Below are positions 46,976 to 58,900 of a stretch of DNA of 64,000 bases, piece by piece (position 1 is the first letter of the stretch; every line of letters begins with the position of its first letter). Source of the stretch: Candidatus Altimarinota bacterium (GTDB lineage Bacteria; Patescibacteriota; Gracilibacteria; BD1-5; UBA2023); the NCBI GenBank assembly GCA_023230505.1, contig JALNXF010000003.1, forward strand, positions 1-64,000. The letters run 5' to 3'. The notes beneath the pieces were generated by a model that saw nothing but the letters and a program-made list of their open reading frames with translations, made no database searches and was not told where the DNA came from. A program made the position numbers and the translations under genes.

Positions 46976-48013
46976 ATGACTAAAAAAAGAAACTACTACA
47001 TCTCATATTTGAAATGAATTGCGATGGTTTTTATTACTCTTACTCATCTAATTAACCGGTCAAATATGAAGATTATTTCTGGGAGTTTTTTCTCATATTT
47101 TAATGATTTAATCAAAATTTGACCATTATTTTTTCTTGTACTATCTGGAAGTCTTATAATTATAGTTTATAGTAAATATGACTTGAAAATATCTAGTTTA
47201 AGGCTTTATAAAAGGAGTTTGCTTTTACTTTTTGTTTACTACTTTTTTAATATTTTAAAATTCTATACTTTTGATTTTGCAAAGGAACCTTATTATTGGC
47301 AATTTATAGAGAGAAATACTTTTAATTTGACTTGAATTCTTGCCTTTAAATCTTACGCAGTCCCAATCCCAATTCTAATTTTATTCTCAATATTTCTCGC
47401 AATTACACCATTATTTTTATATATTGTTAAAAATTTCAAATATAATAAGGCAATAATTTTAAGTATAATTTGATTTTTTCTAATACTTAATTATGGTATT
47501 TCTTTGCCACAAAATAGCTTCACAAATTTGCTTTATTGAATTGATACCAAACTTTTTTCTTTTAATTTATGGATAGTTCCTTATTTGATTTGAATATTTT
47601 TATGAACTCTCGGATTTGAAAAAAGAAAAAAAGAAGTATTTCTTTTTTTCTTAATACTGTCTATATTTTTTGGAATTTTACAATTTTTAGGTGGCAAGAC
47701 ACTACTACTTGAGCCAAATATGTATCCGCTTACTCTTTATTATACTTCAGCTAGTTTTTTTATAATGTTTGCTTTTATCTATATTTTCAGCTTTTTAGAG
47801 AAAATAAAAAGCAAACTTTTAGCAAGTTTACTTTCTTTTCTTCGTTATATTTGAGATAATAGTTTATGGATTTATATTGTTCACTGGATATTAATAGATT
47901 CTACAATTTGGATTTTTTTTCCTCAAGTTAAATTAATTTGGCTAACTGTAGGTATTTCTACTTTTATCTACTTTTTATATTTTATGAAATATAAGTTTGA
48001 TAAACATTGATAA
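46976..48013 (+). CDS. membrane acyltransferase-like protein
   Basis: A 345-aa protein with about ten helices. It opens YISYLKGIAMVFITLTHLIN, with the His that is conserved in acyltransferase 3 and related OpgC/HGSNAT-type enzymes, and ends LRYIGDNSLWIYIVHWILID, which matches the late conserved block. These enzymes acylate surface glycans; the substrate is unknown here. It is a single gene after a 164-base AT-rich gap in which I see no clear promoter. Its 3' end overlaps a convergent small gene by 32 bases. Confidence 0.65.
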
Positions 48014-48176
48014 CTCAGTTTTTATCTTCATATTTCTCAGTTGTAGTTTGGATATATCCTCTCAAAAAATCAGTTAAATTTTGTCATTTTTGTTCTAAAA
48101 TATATTCTATTTTTTTCTTTTGGCTATCAGTAACATAGAAGTTAATCGGGCTTCAATATTTCTTTCTTTTAATCAT
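47982..48176 (-). CDS. small ribbon-helix-helix-like protein, 64 aa
   Basis: The beta strand SPINFYVTDSQKKKIEYILE followed by helix EQKGQNLTDFLRGYIQ looks like a CopG/MobC-type ribbon-helix-helix or a related DNA-binding protein. TGA encodes four Gly. The 3' end overlaps the convergent acyltransferase gene. No partner toxin is adjacent. This is a structural guess from pattern only. Confidence 0.5.
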
Positions 48177-48259
48177 ATTTACATAAATTATTTATAAAAC
48201 ATTTTTACTATATATAAAAAAAGTTCAAAATCAATTCAATTTTTAATTTTTTTCTCCCC

Positions 48260-48360
48260 TGTCATTTCGAACGAAGTGAGAAATCTATTTACTTATAAAA
48301 TACCTTTTAAAAAATGAAAAAATTAAATTAATAGATCCTTCGACTACGCTCAGGATGACA
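48260..48360. repeat. 101-bp MITE-like palindromic element
   Basis: The ends are TGTCAT and ATGACA. Inside each end is a short imperfect hairpin (TTCGAACGAAGTGA at left, TTCGACTACGCTCA at right), then AAATCTAT and ATAGATCC facing each other across 43 AT-rich bases. Similar end motifs are widespread intergenic repeats in many bacteria (from memory). It overlaps the 3' end of tatD. Confidence 0.75.
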
Positions 48361-49156
48361 AGGCCGGTATTCAGTAAAAATTTAAACTATTCTCAAAAAT
48401 TTGATTTTCTATTTCTTCTCGAGACTCTCCTCTTAATTCTTTAATTTTTTCGAGGACAAATTTTGTATATCCTGACGTATTTATTTTCTGTCATCTGAAA
48501 GGCTCCGGTGTGAGGTATGGTGCATCAGTTTCAACTAATATTTTGCTAAGTGGAATTTTTGATGCTGCGTCTTGTATATCTGAAGCTTTTTTGAATGTTA
48601 CAATTCCAGAAAATCAAAAATAAGCTTCAGGAGAATAATCCATAATATCTTGTGTAAACTCATAATTTTCAGTGAAGCAGTGAATTACAAATTTCTTAAT
48701 TCCAGACTCTTTTATATATTTTAAAGTGTCATCTTTGGCATTTCTTGTATGAATTATAACTGGCAAATTGTATTTTTTTGCAATTTCAACTTGTCCAAAA
48801 AATAGTTCTTTTTGCTTTTCTTTTTCTTCTTCGATTTTGTCTTCATTAAGATGAAAATAATCAAATCATATTTCTCAGATAGCTACTATATTTTCTCTTT
48901 CTTTTTCGACTAATTTATCTAATTTCTCAATTTCAGTAAAAATATCAATATTTTCTCAAACATCTGTCGGATGAATTCAAACTGTAGCAAAAAAATGAGG
49001 ATATTTTTTGGCTAATTCGATAGCGTCAGCGCTTGTATCACAATCGCTTCAAACCAAAGTTGCGTATTTTACGCCGTATTCGCGCATTATTTTAATCTCA
49101 TTTTCTATATCGGTAAAATCCTTAAAATGAAGATGAGAATGTGTGTCAAAGATCAT
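48344..49156 (-). CDS. tatD: TatD family hydrolase, 3' end reading into a repeat
   Basis: A 270-aa metal-dependent nuclease of the TatD family: [51 protein letters not shown] and [16 protein letters not shown] supply the metal ligands. After NSLNFY an in-frame TGA is read as Gly, adding GIPALSSGA, and the TAG stop lies inside the palindromic element at 48260-48360. With the standard code the protein would end at that TGA, so the tail is a side effect of recoding. An HEPN-like small gene lies just upstream. Confidence 0.95.
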
Positions 49157-49158
49157 AT

Positions 49159-49551
49159 CTAATTATTTAATAATTTATTTAATTCTTTTTTGTATTTTAT
49201 AGCATCTATTTCTAATTTTACTTCACTCATTCAGGTTAGGTCATGCGCTATAATATTTCTAATTTTATGAAGTCTCCAAATCTCTTGAATATCTTTAATA
49301 ATAGTTGGTTTTTTCTTGAGCTGATCTCACAAATTCCCCTTAATTCAACAATCTTTTAATATATGATTTAGAATTTTATCATATTTAATTATTTTCTCAC
49401 TATTTGAATAATTATCGCATTTTATAAGCTCATCTTTATAAAAAGCAATTCTTCATTTTGATAATTTTCTAGGCTTAGAATATTTAACTACAAAAGCCAT
49501 TCAAATTCCTATTATCAAAAGAAAAATTCCCCAAAAAATAAATTCACTCAT
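49159..49551 (-). CDS. membrane-anchored hypothetical protein, 130 aa
   Basis: One N-terminal membrane helix (FIFWGIFLLIIGIGMAFVV) and a cytoplasmic helical domain with IWRLHKIRNIIAHDLTGMSE, which resembles the HEPN/DUF4145-like R-N-x-x-AH motif. Proteins of this shape are frequent in CPR genomes, as far as I recall. The stop is two bases before tatD, so they are one transcript. The role is unknown. Confidence 0.65.
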
Positions 49552-49554
49552 ATT

Positions 49555-49620
49555 TTATTTATAAAAAAATATTACCAATATTATCGCGATAATTATTCAT
49601 CAGAAAATTAATGCTATCAT
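49555..49620 (-). CDS. possible 21-aa hydrophobic peptide
   Basis: ATG to TAA encoding MIALIFGGIIIAIILVIFFYK, a single membrane helix with two adjacent TGA-coded Gly, three bases before the 130-aa membrane-anchored gene. It could be a small membrane peptide or a leader ORF coupled to that gene. Chance is hard to exclude at this length. Confidence 0.3.
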
Positions 49621-49749
49621 ATTATTTATTTAGTTTTAACTCCTACATAATAGAGGATATTAAATAAAATCAAATTTTTTCTTGCTTTTTCTTTATTTTT
49701 CATCTATAATGTCTTCGATTTTTATAATTATAACTTAATTTTAATTATT

Positions 49750-50325
49750 ATGAAAACATTACTAAAACAATTTTTCTCAAAAATATCTAATTGAATATAT
49801 TTTTGAATTTGACTAATTCTTACATTATGAGTTTTTGGATTAGTTTATGCTGCACTTTCTTGGATTCCCCAAACTACAGTTTGAACTGGTTCTGGACTTA
49901 CTGCAACAGCCTGGAATGATATGATAAATAATATGTGATATTTAAAAGAAAATGTTGAATCTAAACTTTCTACTAATTGAGATGGTTCAGCCTTGACTTG
50001 ACTTACAAAAACACAAGTTGGATTATGAAATGTGGATGATACTTCAGATGCTACAAAAAGTGTACTTTCAGCAACTAAATTAACAACCGCTAGAACAATA
50101 AATTGAATTAGTTTTAATTGAACTGCAAATATTACAATTCCTGTATGAACCCTTACTCCAGATACTTGTGCATGGGTTAATGTAACTACTTGTGGACATG
50201 CTTGTGGTATTACAACATATTATCAGGCAATTTGTCCTGCTGGTAAATATATGGCATGATGGTCTACAAATACTTATAATGAATATACTGCTTATAATTT
50301 TCGTATTTATTGTTGTAATCCTTAA
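49750..50325 (+). CDS. membrane-anchored, tail-fibre-like adhesin
   Basis: A 191-aa protein. N-terminal membrane helix (YFGIGLILTLGVFGLVYAAL), then a coiled-coil-like stretch and the segment GLTKTQVGLGNVDDTSDATK followed by SATKLTTARTINGISFNGTA, which is the repeat style of phage tail fibres and trimeric bacterial fibres. The C-terminal 55 residues hold eight Cys (VTTCGHACG, RIYCCNP), probably disulfide-bonded outside the cell. The likely role is host or surface binding; the phage-like module may have been acquired. Confidence 0.65.
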
Positions 50326-50352
50326 TTTTAAAATCTTCAATTTTAAATCTAT

Positions 50353-50374
50353 AAATCCATCTCACGGTGGATTT
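50353..50374 (+). terminator. hairpin after the fibre-like gene
   Basis: AAATCCA pairs with TGGATTT around an eight-base loop, followed by a T-rich stretch. Moderate strength. Confidence 0.55.
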
Positions 50375-50471
50375 TCTTCTTCTCAACATTTCCTTCCAAA
50401 AAAACTCCAATAAATAGTTGCAAACTTGGAGAAATATGATATTATGGGAGTAATAAAAAAATTTTAAAAAA

Positions 50472-52931
50472 ATGGTGAAAAAGTTTAAATATTCTAGGTA
50501 TTCAAAGGTGCAGAGATTGATATCTTATTTTTTGATATTTTCTTTGTTGTTTTTAAATACTATTCATTTAGATATTTTTGATTCCACAAGAGCTTCTGCT
50601 AATTCTAATTTTTGAATTGTTTCTATCATTGTAGACGAGGATACTTACAGTAGTTTGGGGAATTTAATTTCAAATAAAATAGATAGATATGCTGCTGATA
50701 TTCAAGGTAAATTAAAGGATTACAAGGTTATAATTATAAAAGTTAAAAGAGATGAAAGTCCTTATAAAATAGCTAAATTAAATGAGAAGTTATATTATGA
50801 GGGAAGTGATGGATTGTCTCAACTAGCTTGAACTATTTTGGTTTGAAAAGTGCCAATTCCTGTAATTCATAAGGATTCTAAGACTTTTTTGAGTGTTTAT
50901 CCATATATTGATTTTAATGAAAAAAATTTCGTATATGACACGACAAAAGGTTATTATGAGGCTACACAAAACAATATTTCAGACCCAAATCCAGAAATTT
51001 GGCATTCTATAATTTCCCCAAATACTGGGAATGAGAGTGATGATATTTCTAAATTAAAAGATTTTTTTGACAAAGATCATGATTTTTATTTAAGTCAATG
51101 AGCTTTTTCGGCTTCGCTTTCTGAACCATATGTTTTTTATTTTGACTGACTTAGAGATAATCTTACTTTCCAAGATTCAAATTGGAAGGCTTATTTAAAT
51201 TATTTGAATAACCTAGAAGATATTTCTTATAATAGATTTACAAAATACCTAGCAAAACAAATCCAAAATTCTGCGATGCTTTTATCAAAAGGTGAAATTA
51301 CAAATACTTTAAGTGGTTCACTAAATCCTGAATTAGCTGATGCTCTAGCAGATTCTGGTTCATTGTTAGATTTTAATAGTGTCCCAGATTCTCAGGCAAA
51401 AAACATTATCACTGGAGCTATAAAGCAATTTTTTAGTATTTTTAATGAGAAATATATCTGAGATATTTTAAAATATGTTTATGACACAGGAAGATATTGA
51501 ACTACTAATAATGTAAGAGTTGATACGCCTGCTACTCTGATAGCAAAAAGAGATAATTTTATGAAAAAAACTCTAAAAGACGTAAACAAAATTTTTGAGG
51601 ATAAAATAGATAATTTGGTAAAAAATTGATTATCAAGAAATCTAGCCTTACCCACAAAAGTTCAAGAGAAATTAGTTTATTATCCACCTAAATGTGGTAC
51701 AAATGAGTCTTGAGATACTGATTGAAGTACATATACTTGATCTTGAAAAATAGTATCTGACCATACTATAGAAAATTATTTTTATTGAAAAAATGCAAGT
51801 AGTATAAGCTCTACTTCTGATTGTAGTATTTTCAGATGAACCAAAAGAGCGACTGATGACAAATGAGTTCTAACTGAATATAATAGAGCTTACAATATAA
51901 ATAATATAAAATCAGACATTGATTTTTTATGAGTTGCTCCTAATTCAATTATTAAATGTATATGAGGTTGAACTCCAAAAACCCAAAATTGGTGATGAAA
52001 TTCTCCTTTAAATCTTGATATTAACTGAGATTTAGCTACTTCTTTTAATCTAAAATCAAATGATTATAGAAAATCTATGATTCCTCTTTTTGATCTAGCT
52101 GGATGAAAACAAGTTTGATATAATGCCTCAACTGATAATCAAGATAATGTTTTTGATGTGTCTTGAAAAGTTATTGAAACACTTTCTCCAAAATCTTGTA
52201 TTAATTTTAATTTTATTCAGACTTCTGGATTTGGCTCAGTTGAATGATCTACCGTAGATGATACTCCAATTTATGATTGTATTACCAATAAAACTACCTA
52301 CAATTATGGAAATTCTTTTGAGAGTTTATTAAAAAAAGAAGGAGGTGGAGCTATTTATTATAATGAACAATCTTTACCACACAATATTTATGTAAACTTA
52401 GATTGAGAGGAAAAATTCACTAATTTATGAGCTCCAGAATGTAGGACAAGAGTAGAATCATATTATTCATTTAAAAAAATCTCAGGATTCGTTGAACATA
52501 AATCTCCAACTGATGCTGAGTATTGAGCAACACTCGGTAGTATGATGTCAATATCTTTAGCTTCTGATAAAAATAGATATATTGATTTTGTGAGTGCCAA
52601 ATGAAATTTATCTAAAATAGTTTATCCAAATTTCTATAGAATAAATATTGCAAATGAACTAGATGTTAGTTATGACACAGTAAAAGCTAAAATAAAGCAA
52701 TTATTAGATGCAAAAACCGCTGAAATAAACGCTTTAATAAATACTCAAAATCCAAACTCACTCTCATGAGCTGATAAAACAATTTATGATTTATTAAAAA
52801 ATTGAACTTATCCAGCTTCAATTGATTTATATAGTGTTTTATCTTCAAATGATGTGTTATTTGATGAATTAATAAAAGTGTACTTTGGTATAACCTCAGA
52901 AGTCCAACTTCAAAATATAAATACATTTTAG
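50472..52931 (+). CDS. giant surface protein, N-terminal part (split gene)
   Basis: An 819-aa frame. A basic leader and hydrophobic signal segment (LISYFLIFSLLFLNTIHL, residues about 16-33) direct export. The first domain (VSIIVDEDTYSSLGNLISNK, LAGTILVGKVPIPVIHKDSK) resembles a peptidase-like or caspase-fold N-terminal domain, but I cannot name it. The frame ends at TAG 52929-52931 in TTTTAG. One extra T would continue directly into the next frame (NTF-LEHYLDIT), which has the same style. It is probably one gene with a frameshift, assembly error, or phase-variable tract. Confidence 0.75.
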
Positions 52932-55900
52932 AACATTATCTTGATATAACAGGAAAATCATTTTCAATTGAGCCAAATCATAAATCAGATTATGAAATTG
53001 CTTATTTATGATGAATTTGAGATGCAAAAAATATGTATGTAAAACTTGAAACAAATAAAACTACAACAAGCGATATTGAAAAAATTAAACTTAATGCTCA
53101 AAAATATAATAATACGTTGGCTTGAATGAAAATCGCAAAAGACTCTGAAAGTCAAGCAATATTTAAGTGCTGAAAAGCTGAATGAGTTCCAATCACGCAA
53201 TGGTTTTGAGCAATTCAATGCCGGCTTAAATCTTTAGTACCACCAATTACTATTTCAAACTGACAATGTAATACCTCAACTATTTGACTTTGAAATTGAG
53301 ATGTATTAATGGACTGAATTTACTTACAAGATACAAATTGAAATTGAATTACAGATGCAGCCGAGTTAATTAAGGATTGAGAAATTTCTCTTACTTCTGA
53401 TAAAAGCGTTTACACTTATGACTCTACTGTTAATCTTAATGCAAAATTAATATCTTCAAAAGCTCTTGGAAATAAATTAATTTGAATTGATAATTCTTCT
53501 TTAGTTTCTTTTGATATAGTTAAAATTGATGATGTGTCTTCTGCCACTAAGACTACTATTTATAATAAAGATTCTACAAATTCTTCATTATCTGATATTT
53601 CAAATATTGACCCTTATGTTACATTTTCTCCACAGAAAATAAGAGTAAATTCCGGAATTGCAAAATATGCATTTTGAGTAAAACAAAAAAATATCAATAT
53701 ACTTGTTAGGGCTTCTATTTCTACCTTAGATAAAAATTGAAAGGTGGCATTCTCTAAAGAATCTCCTAATTTATTAATAAAAGTTAGATGAGATTATTTA
53801 GATGTAGTTTCAAAAAATTGAGATAATGTAACTTCTTCTTTTGAGGCTTGAGATACTGTAATTTTTGAAATATCAAAAAGAGATAAGACTTCGAATGTTT
53901 TACCACTCTCTGGTAATATTTCTTTAAATGTGTATGGAGATAACTCCGAGATTCCAGTTTATAGTGAGGATTCAATTAGCACTTCTAAATCTTGAGATTC
54001 ACTTAAATTTATTTTTAAAAATAATTTACTTAAAAAATCTTGAATTTATAATTTTTCTTTTAAAGATAAAGATTTAACTATTTGAGAAATTTCTATAACG
54101 GTTTTATGAGCAAAATTAAAAACAATAAAAGCAATTCCTTCATCAAATATTTTCGTAAAATGAAATGAAGATACGATATATGTTGAGCTTCTTGATGAAT
54201 TTTCTAATATTTTAAAATGAGATTTATATAATTTAAAAGCTGAAATTACCTCTGGGAATTGATATTTTGGAACTTGATTAGTAATTGAAGAAAAAAATAT
54301 TTTAGAATGATTTTCTTATTTTACGCTTAAGTCAGACGAGGCCTCAAATATAAATATCAAAATTACCGCAAAAAATATAAACTCAACTCTAGAATACAAT
54401 CTCCCTAATCCAATTAAGGTAATAAATAGCGCTACTGCAACTGTAGAAATGGATAATAGAAATAATTTAGTTGTTGGAACTGGTTCTTATAATACAAAAA
54501 TAATTGTAAAGGACGAGACTTGAAATAAATTAAATGATTTTTCTGGAATTGCATATCTGGATTTTCCAGAAGTCTCTGGAGTATTTAGTTCCGCTTCAGT
54601 TAAGATAACTGATTGAGAAAGTGAAATTGTGCAATTCAAACCAAATTTTGTTGCTTGAAAAAATATTAAAATTTGAGTTACAATTCCTTGAATTTCTGAG
54701 GTAAAGGATAATTTTGTAGATATTTTACCCGATGTTCCGATGAGTGTAGAACTCTCTAGCTCAAATGATAAAATTGAAGCAAAAATCTGAGAAAAAACTA
54801 CCGTAAAAGCGACTTTATATGATAGATATTCAAATGTTGCATATAATGCCGCTAATCAAAAAATTAATTTTGAAATCCCTGAAGAATATAAAAATTATAT
54901 TAATTTTTCTTGAAGTTATTTAAAAGAAGTTTGAGTTATTAATTGAGAAGCAATAGTCGAAGTTAATTCTTCTCCAATTCCAGGTCAAGCTTATATTATA
55001 GCTTCAGTAACACCAGATTTGAGTAATAATAGCTTTACTTTTACCGATAAAAATTGAGTTTCAATAACTCTTAATTGAATTTCACAAAATGTAATCTCGC
55101 TTGATACTTATTATTTTTTCAACAAAGAAAAACTTGATAATATCAAATATAATTCACTCTACACTGTGCTTCTCGGGTCTTCTTATTGAGATATTACTAC
55201 TCCTGGATATTTATGATGAGAAATAATTTTTAATAAGGATTCTAGATCTCTAGCTGCTACTTCATTAATAAATGATCCATATTTAAAACAAACTGTTTTT
55301 GGATTTACTCCAGGTTGAAAATACAGTGAAAATAGCGACAGGGATAATTTAGATTTTTCACTTGAAAAAAATATTTGAAGCTCAGAAAATAAGACTTATA
55401 TATCTTTTTATGATAGTGTTTATAAGGATTTAATAGCTAAAATGTGGCTTAATTTTGATAATAATACTTGATTATATAGTTGTAATAATTGAGATAGTAG
55501 TATTTCATCTTGTGAAATTTGAACAACTAATTCCTCAATTTTGCTTAAATGATCAGCTCTTATTAATTCAATTAAAGATTGAGATAATTTATATCTAAGA
55601 AAAGAATCAACTAATTTAATTAAAATAAATAAGTCTTGAGTTATAGAAAAAGATCCAAGTGTTAATTTGGAGCTTGATAATGCCTCATCTGGAAATTTAC
55701 TTTGAATAAAAGTAATAAGTAATGATAAGTTAATCTGATATATTTGATATAAATTTATAGCTAGCAGTATTGGTTTATATAACCAAAATATTACACAATC
55801 TGGAATGTTTTTAGAATTAGTTTCACCAAAATATTCTTTCTCAAATAATTATTTATGAGTTTCTACTTCTTGATTTAAATGAATTTCAGTTTACAAAAGG

Positions 55901-58900
55901 GATTTTGATTCAAGTAAAATTGACTCAAATTTAGTATGACCAAAAAAATGACTAGAATATTATTCTGAAGAATCTGGAATTTGATGGTGAAAACAAAATA
56001 AAATTCTCCTAGAATTTGCTGGATGAAATACGGTCGGGGATTCTACAAAATATTATCAAAGTTATTCTACGGTTAATTTATGAGATCCTGTTGTGAGTTT
56101 ACCGGTTAAAAAAGATATTAATTCAGATTTTGATAAAGCTATTTGAACTCGTATTTTTCAAGAAAAATGAGAGAAAATGGAAACTTACAAAAAAATTGAT
56201 TTTAATTGAGACTCTCTTGATGATATTGTAATATTTTTTGAATCTGGTAAAATTGAGCTTCTCGCAAATTACAATTGAAATTTTAAAGATTTATGATATT
56301 TGGCTTATATTGCGGATGCTTGAAAATGAAGAAAATGAGTTTGAGATTTCTCATGAGATTGATTTGATGATATTGTTATGACAGATGCTAATTCTAAATT
56401 AATTTTACTTGAAAATAAAAATTCTAAATTTGAAAGAAAAAAATTAAAAATATTTAATGAATCTTGAAATGAAGTTATCTTATGATGATCTGTGGTTCAA
56501 TTAGAAGTTTTTGATATGGATCATGACGGTAGGGATGATATTATTACAATTGATGATAGTTGAGAATTAAATATTTTATATTGAACAGTTAAATGAAGTG
56601 AATTAGTCTTCACTAAAAAAATAATTGATGATAGTTTGTGAATTAAGTTAAATACTAGTGCTAGCAATAATTGATGAGCAATTTATTATGACGGACTTCC
56701 TCAAATTAAACCAATAGACCAGACAGATTATTATAATCAGTCAAAAAGTTTATTAAATGCAAATTGAGATAGTCTGCCACAAGATACTTTAAAAGCCCAA
56801 TTAGATAGTCTTATTTATTATCAATATATTATTGATCCAGATAGACTTAATCTTACAAGCAGTAATAATAGCGAATTAGATTTTTCAAATATAAATTCTA
56901 ATCCAATTACCAATTCTAAGACATTTCTTAAATCTCCTTATTCAGAGTGAAAAAATATTACAATAGAAAAAACTTATAAAGATGTAAATTCTGGAAATTT
57001 ACAAGCCTGAGATTTAATAAAAGTTAATTTAAAAATTACTAATAATTCGAGTTCTACTTTAAAAAATGTAGTCTATCTTGATTCAAATAAGTGACTTTTA
57101 GAAACTGATAATGATAAATGCATAATTAAAGTATTTGATACAGAAAAGAAAGAAACTTTAAATAAATTAATTAATTGAGATTATAACTATGTTTTTGATT
57201 GAATTAATATTGCACCAAATAAAAGTGTAACAATAGAATATGAACTAAAAGCTCCAACTGTTTCAATTTGAAAAATAAAAGTATGACTTTTGGAAGCAGA
57301 TGATATTTATTGAGATATTTCACTCAATCCTAGTAAATCTTGTCTATGAACTCAAATTTTACGGAAATCAATTGCAGCTAGATCTTACCAAAAATGAAAT
57401 AAAACTTTCACAGATGATTCAAAATTACCTTGAGATTTAGAAAAAAATAATGTAGATGAAAATTGAAATTGAGTGCCAGATTATATTGATAAAATAATGA
57501 GCGGAGCCACTAATCCATCTACAAATTCTGCTCTAACTCAATATGCAGCCGAAGCTACTGCTACCTTAAATAAAGATACTAATAATAATTGAATACCAGA
57601 TAAGGATGAAGAGGGTTGAGATAGTCTGTTTTCATATGATGCAAGTAGTTGAGATGTATCAGAGAGCTGATTAAATGCAGCAAATATTGATGCTATTAAT
57701 TCTTTTGCGGATACAGCGCTCAAATGATTTTGATGTTGATTTGGATGAGGAACCTGTATGAGTATGCCTTTAAATTGGGCTCCACTTGCTCCTTGAAGTT
57801 CTGCCACTGCTTTTTGAAGCCCAGTTTCACCATCTCTAATGGCTCCCTCGGCCTGATATCCAATATTTTCAGCTCTAACTTGAATGTGGTATTGACCTTA
57901 TTGTTGACCTTCTATTTGGCCAATAAGCATGCTTACAACTTCTTGATGTGGTGATTTATGAGCTTGATGAAAACTTGGTACTGATAATTGATCTAATTTT
58001 TTCCGTCTATATATTACACCGACTCTTACTTGATGAATTTGAATGGCGGCTTGTTTTTGATGACCATCTTGAACAATGGGTAAAAAGCCAGCAAAATGAG
58101 CCTCGCCTATGATTCCTGGTTGAAATTGTGTGGTGGCAGCTCAGCCTTTAGCTGGATGTAAAAACGATGGAACAGATGGAAATATATCTAATATTTCATA
58201 TACTTCAAGAACTGGAAATTCATTTATAAATGCTAATTCCTGTAAACAAAGTAGTTCTTTAGCTTCTGATATATCACCAGAAACTAGACAAAATATAATT
58301 AAATATGTTGGATGAGACAGCACTCAGATAAATAATATAATGCAAGATAAGGGATTACAAAGCTGATGACTTAGTTTAAATGAATGACCTATGGTTCAAA
58401 TTGGATCAGGGGATCCAGCTGATATGGAAAGTGCGCTTGATGTTTCAATAGATAGTGATGCAATGAATAATTTTGATGCCGGAAATATTGTTAAAGTAAA
58501 TTTTAAAAGAGTTTCATCTTTTCCAGATTTTATAATGGATTGGGTATCAAGACAAACTGAAGAAATAGTAAGTAAACTTACTTCACTTCCTACTTTCCGT
58601 CTTATACTCCCAGATTTTAAATGAATTCAAGATTCAAATTGGGTATGATTTACCGATAGAATATCAACTGAATATTGAAGTGGAAGAACTGATTATGAAA
58701 AATCAAAAACTCAAAAAAATGTAAATAATTTTTTAAATGCTAAAAATGATTGGCCAATTATAAGTGATGCCAAAAAATGAGCTTCTTGACCAATAAATAC
58801 CGCCTGAAAAAATATATCAGGAATTAAGCAAGCTTATAATTTTATGTCAAAATTACCTCTTTTAACTCTTGAAACACAAAAAATAAATTTTGATATTCCA

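Noticed and set aside
52920..52935. Programmed -1 frameshift at CATTTTAG
   Set aside because: No canonical X-XXY-YYZ heptamer or obvious downstream pseudoknot was seen; mutation, phase variation or assembly error is more likely.
57538..57807. Minus-strand frame of 89 codons
   Set aside because: It is antisense to the giant protein gene with no start context or conserved feature.
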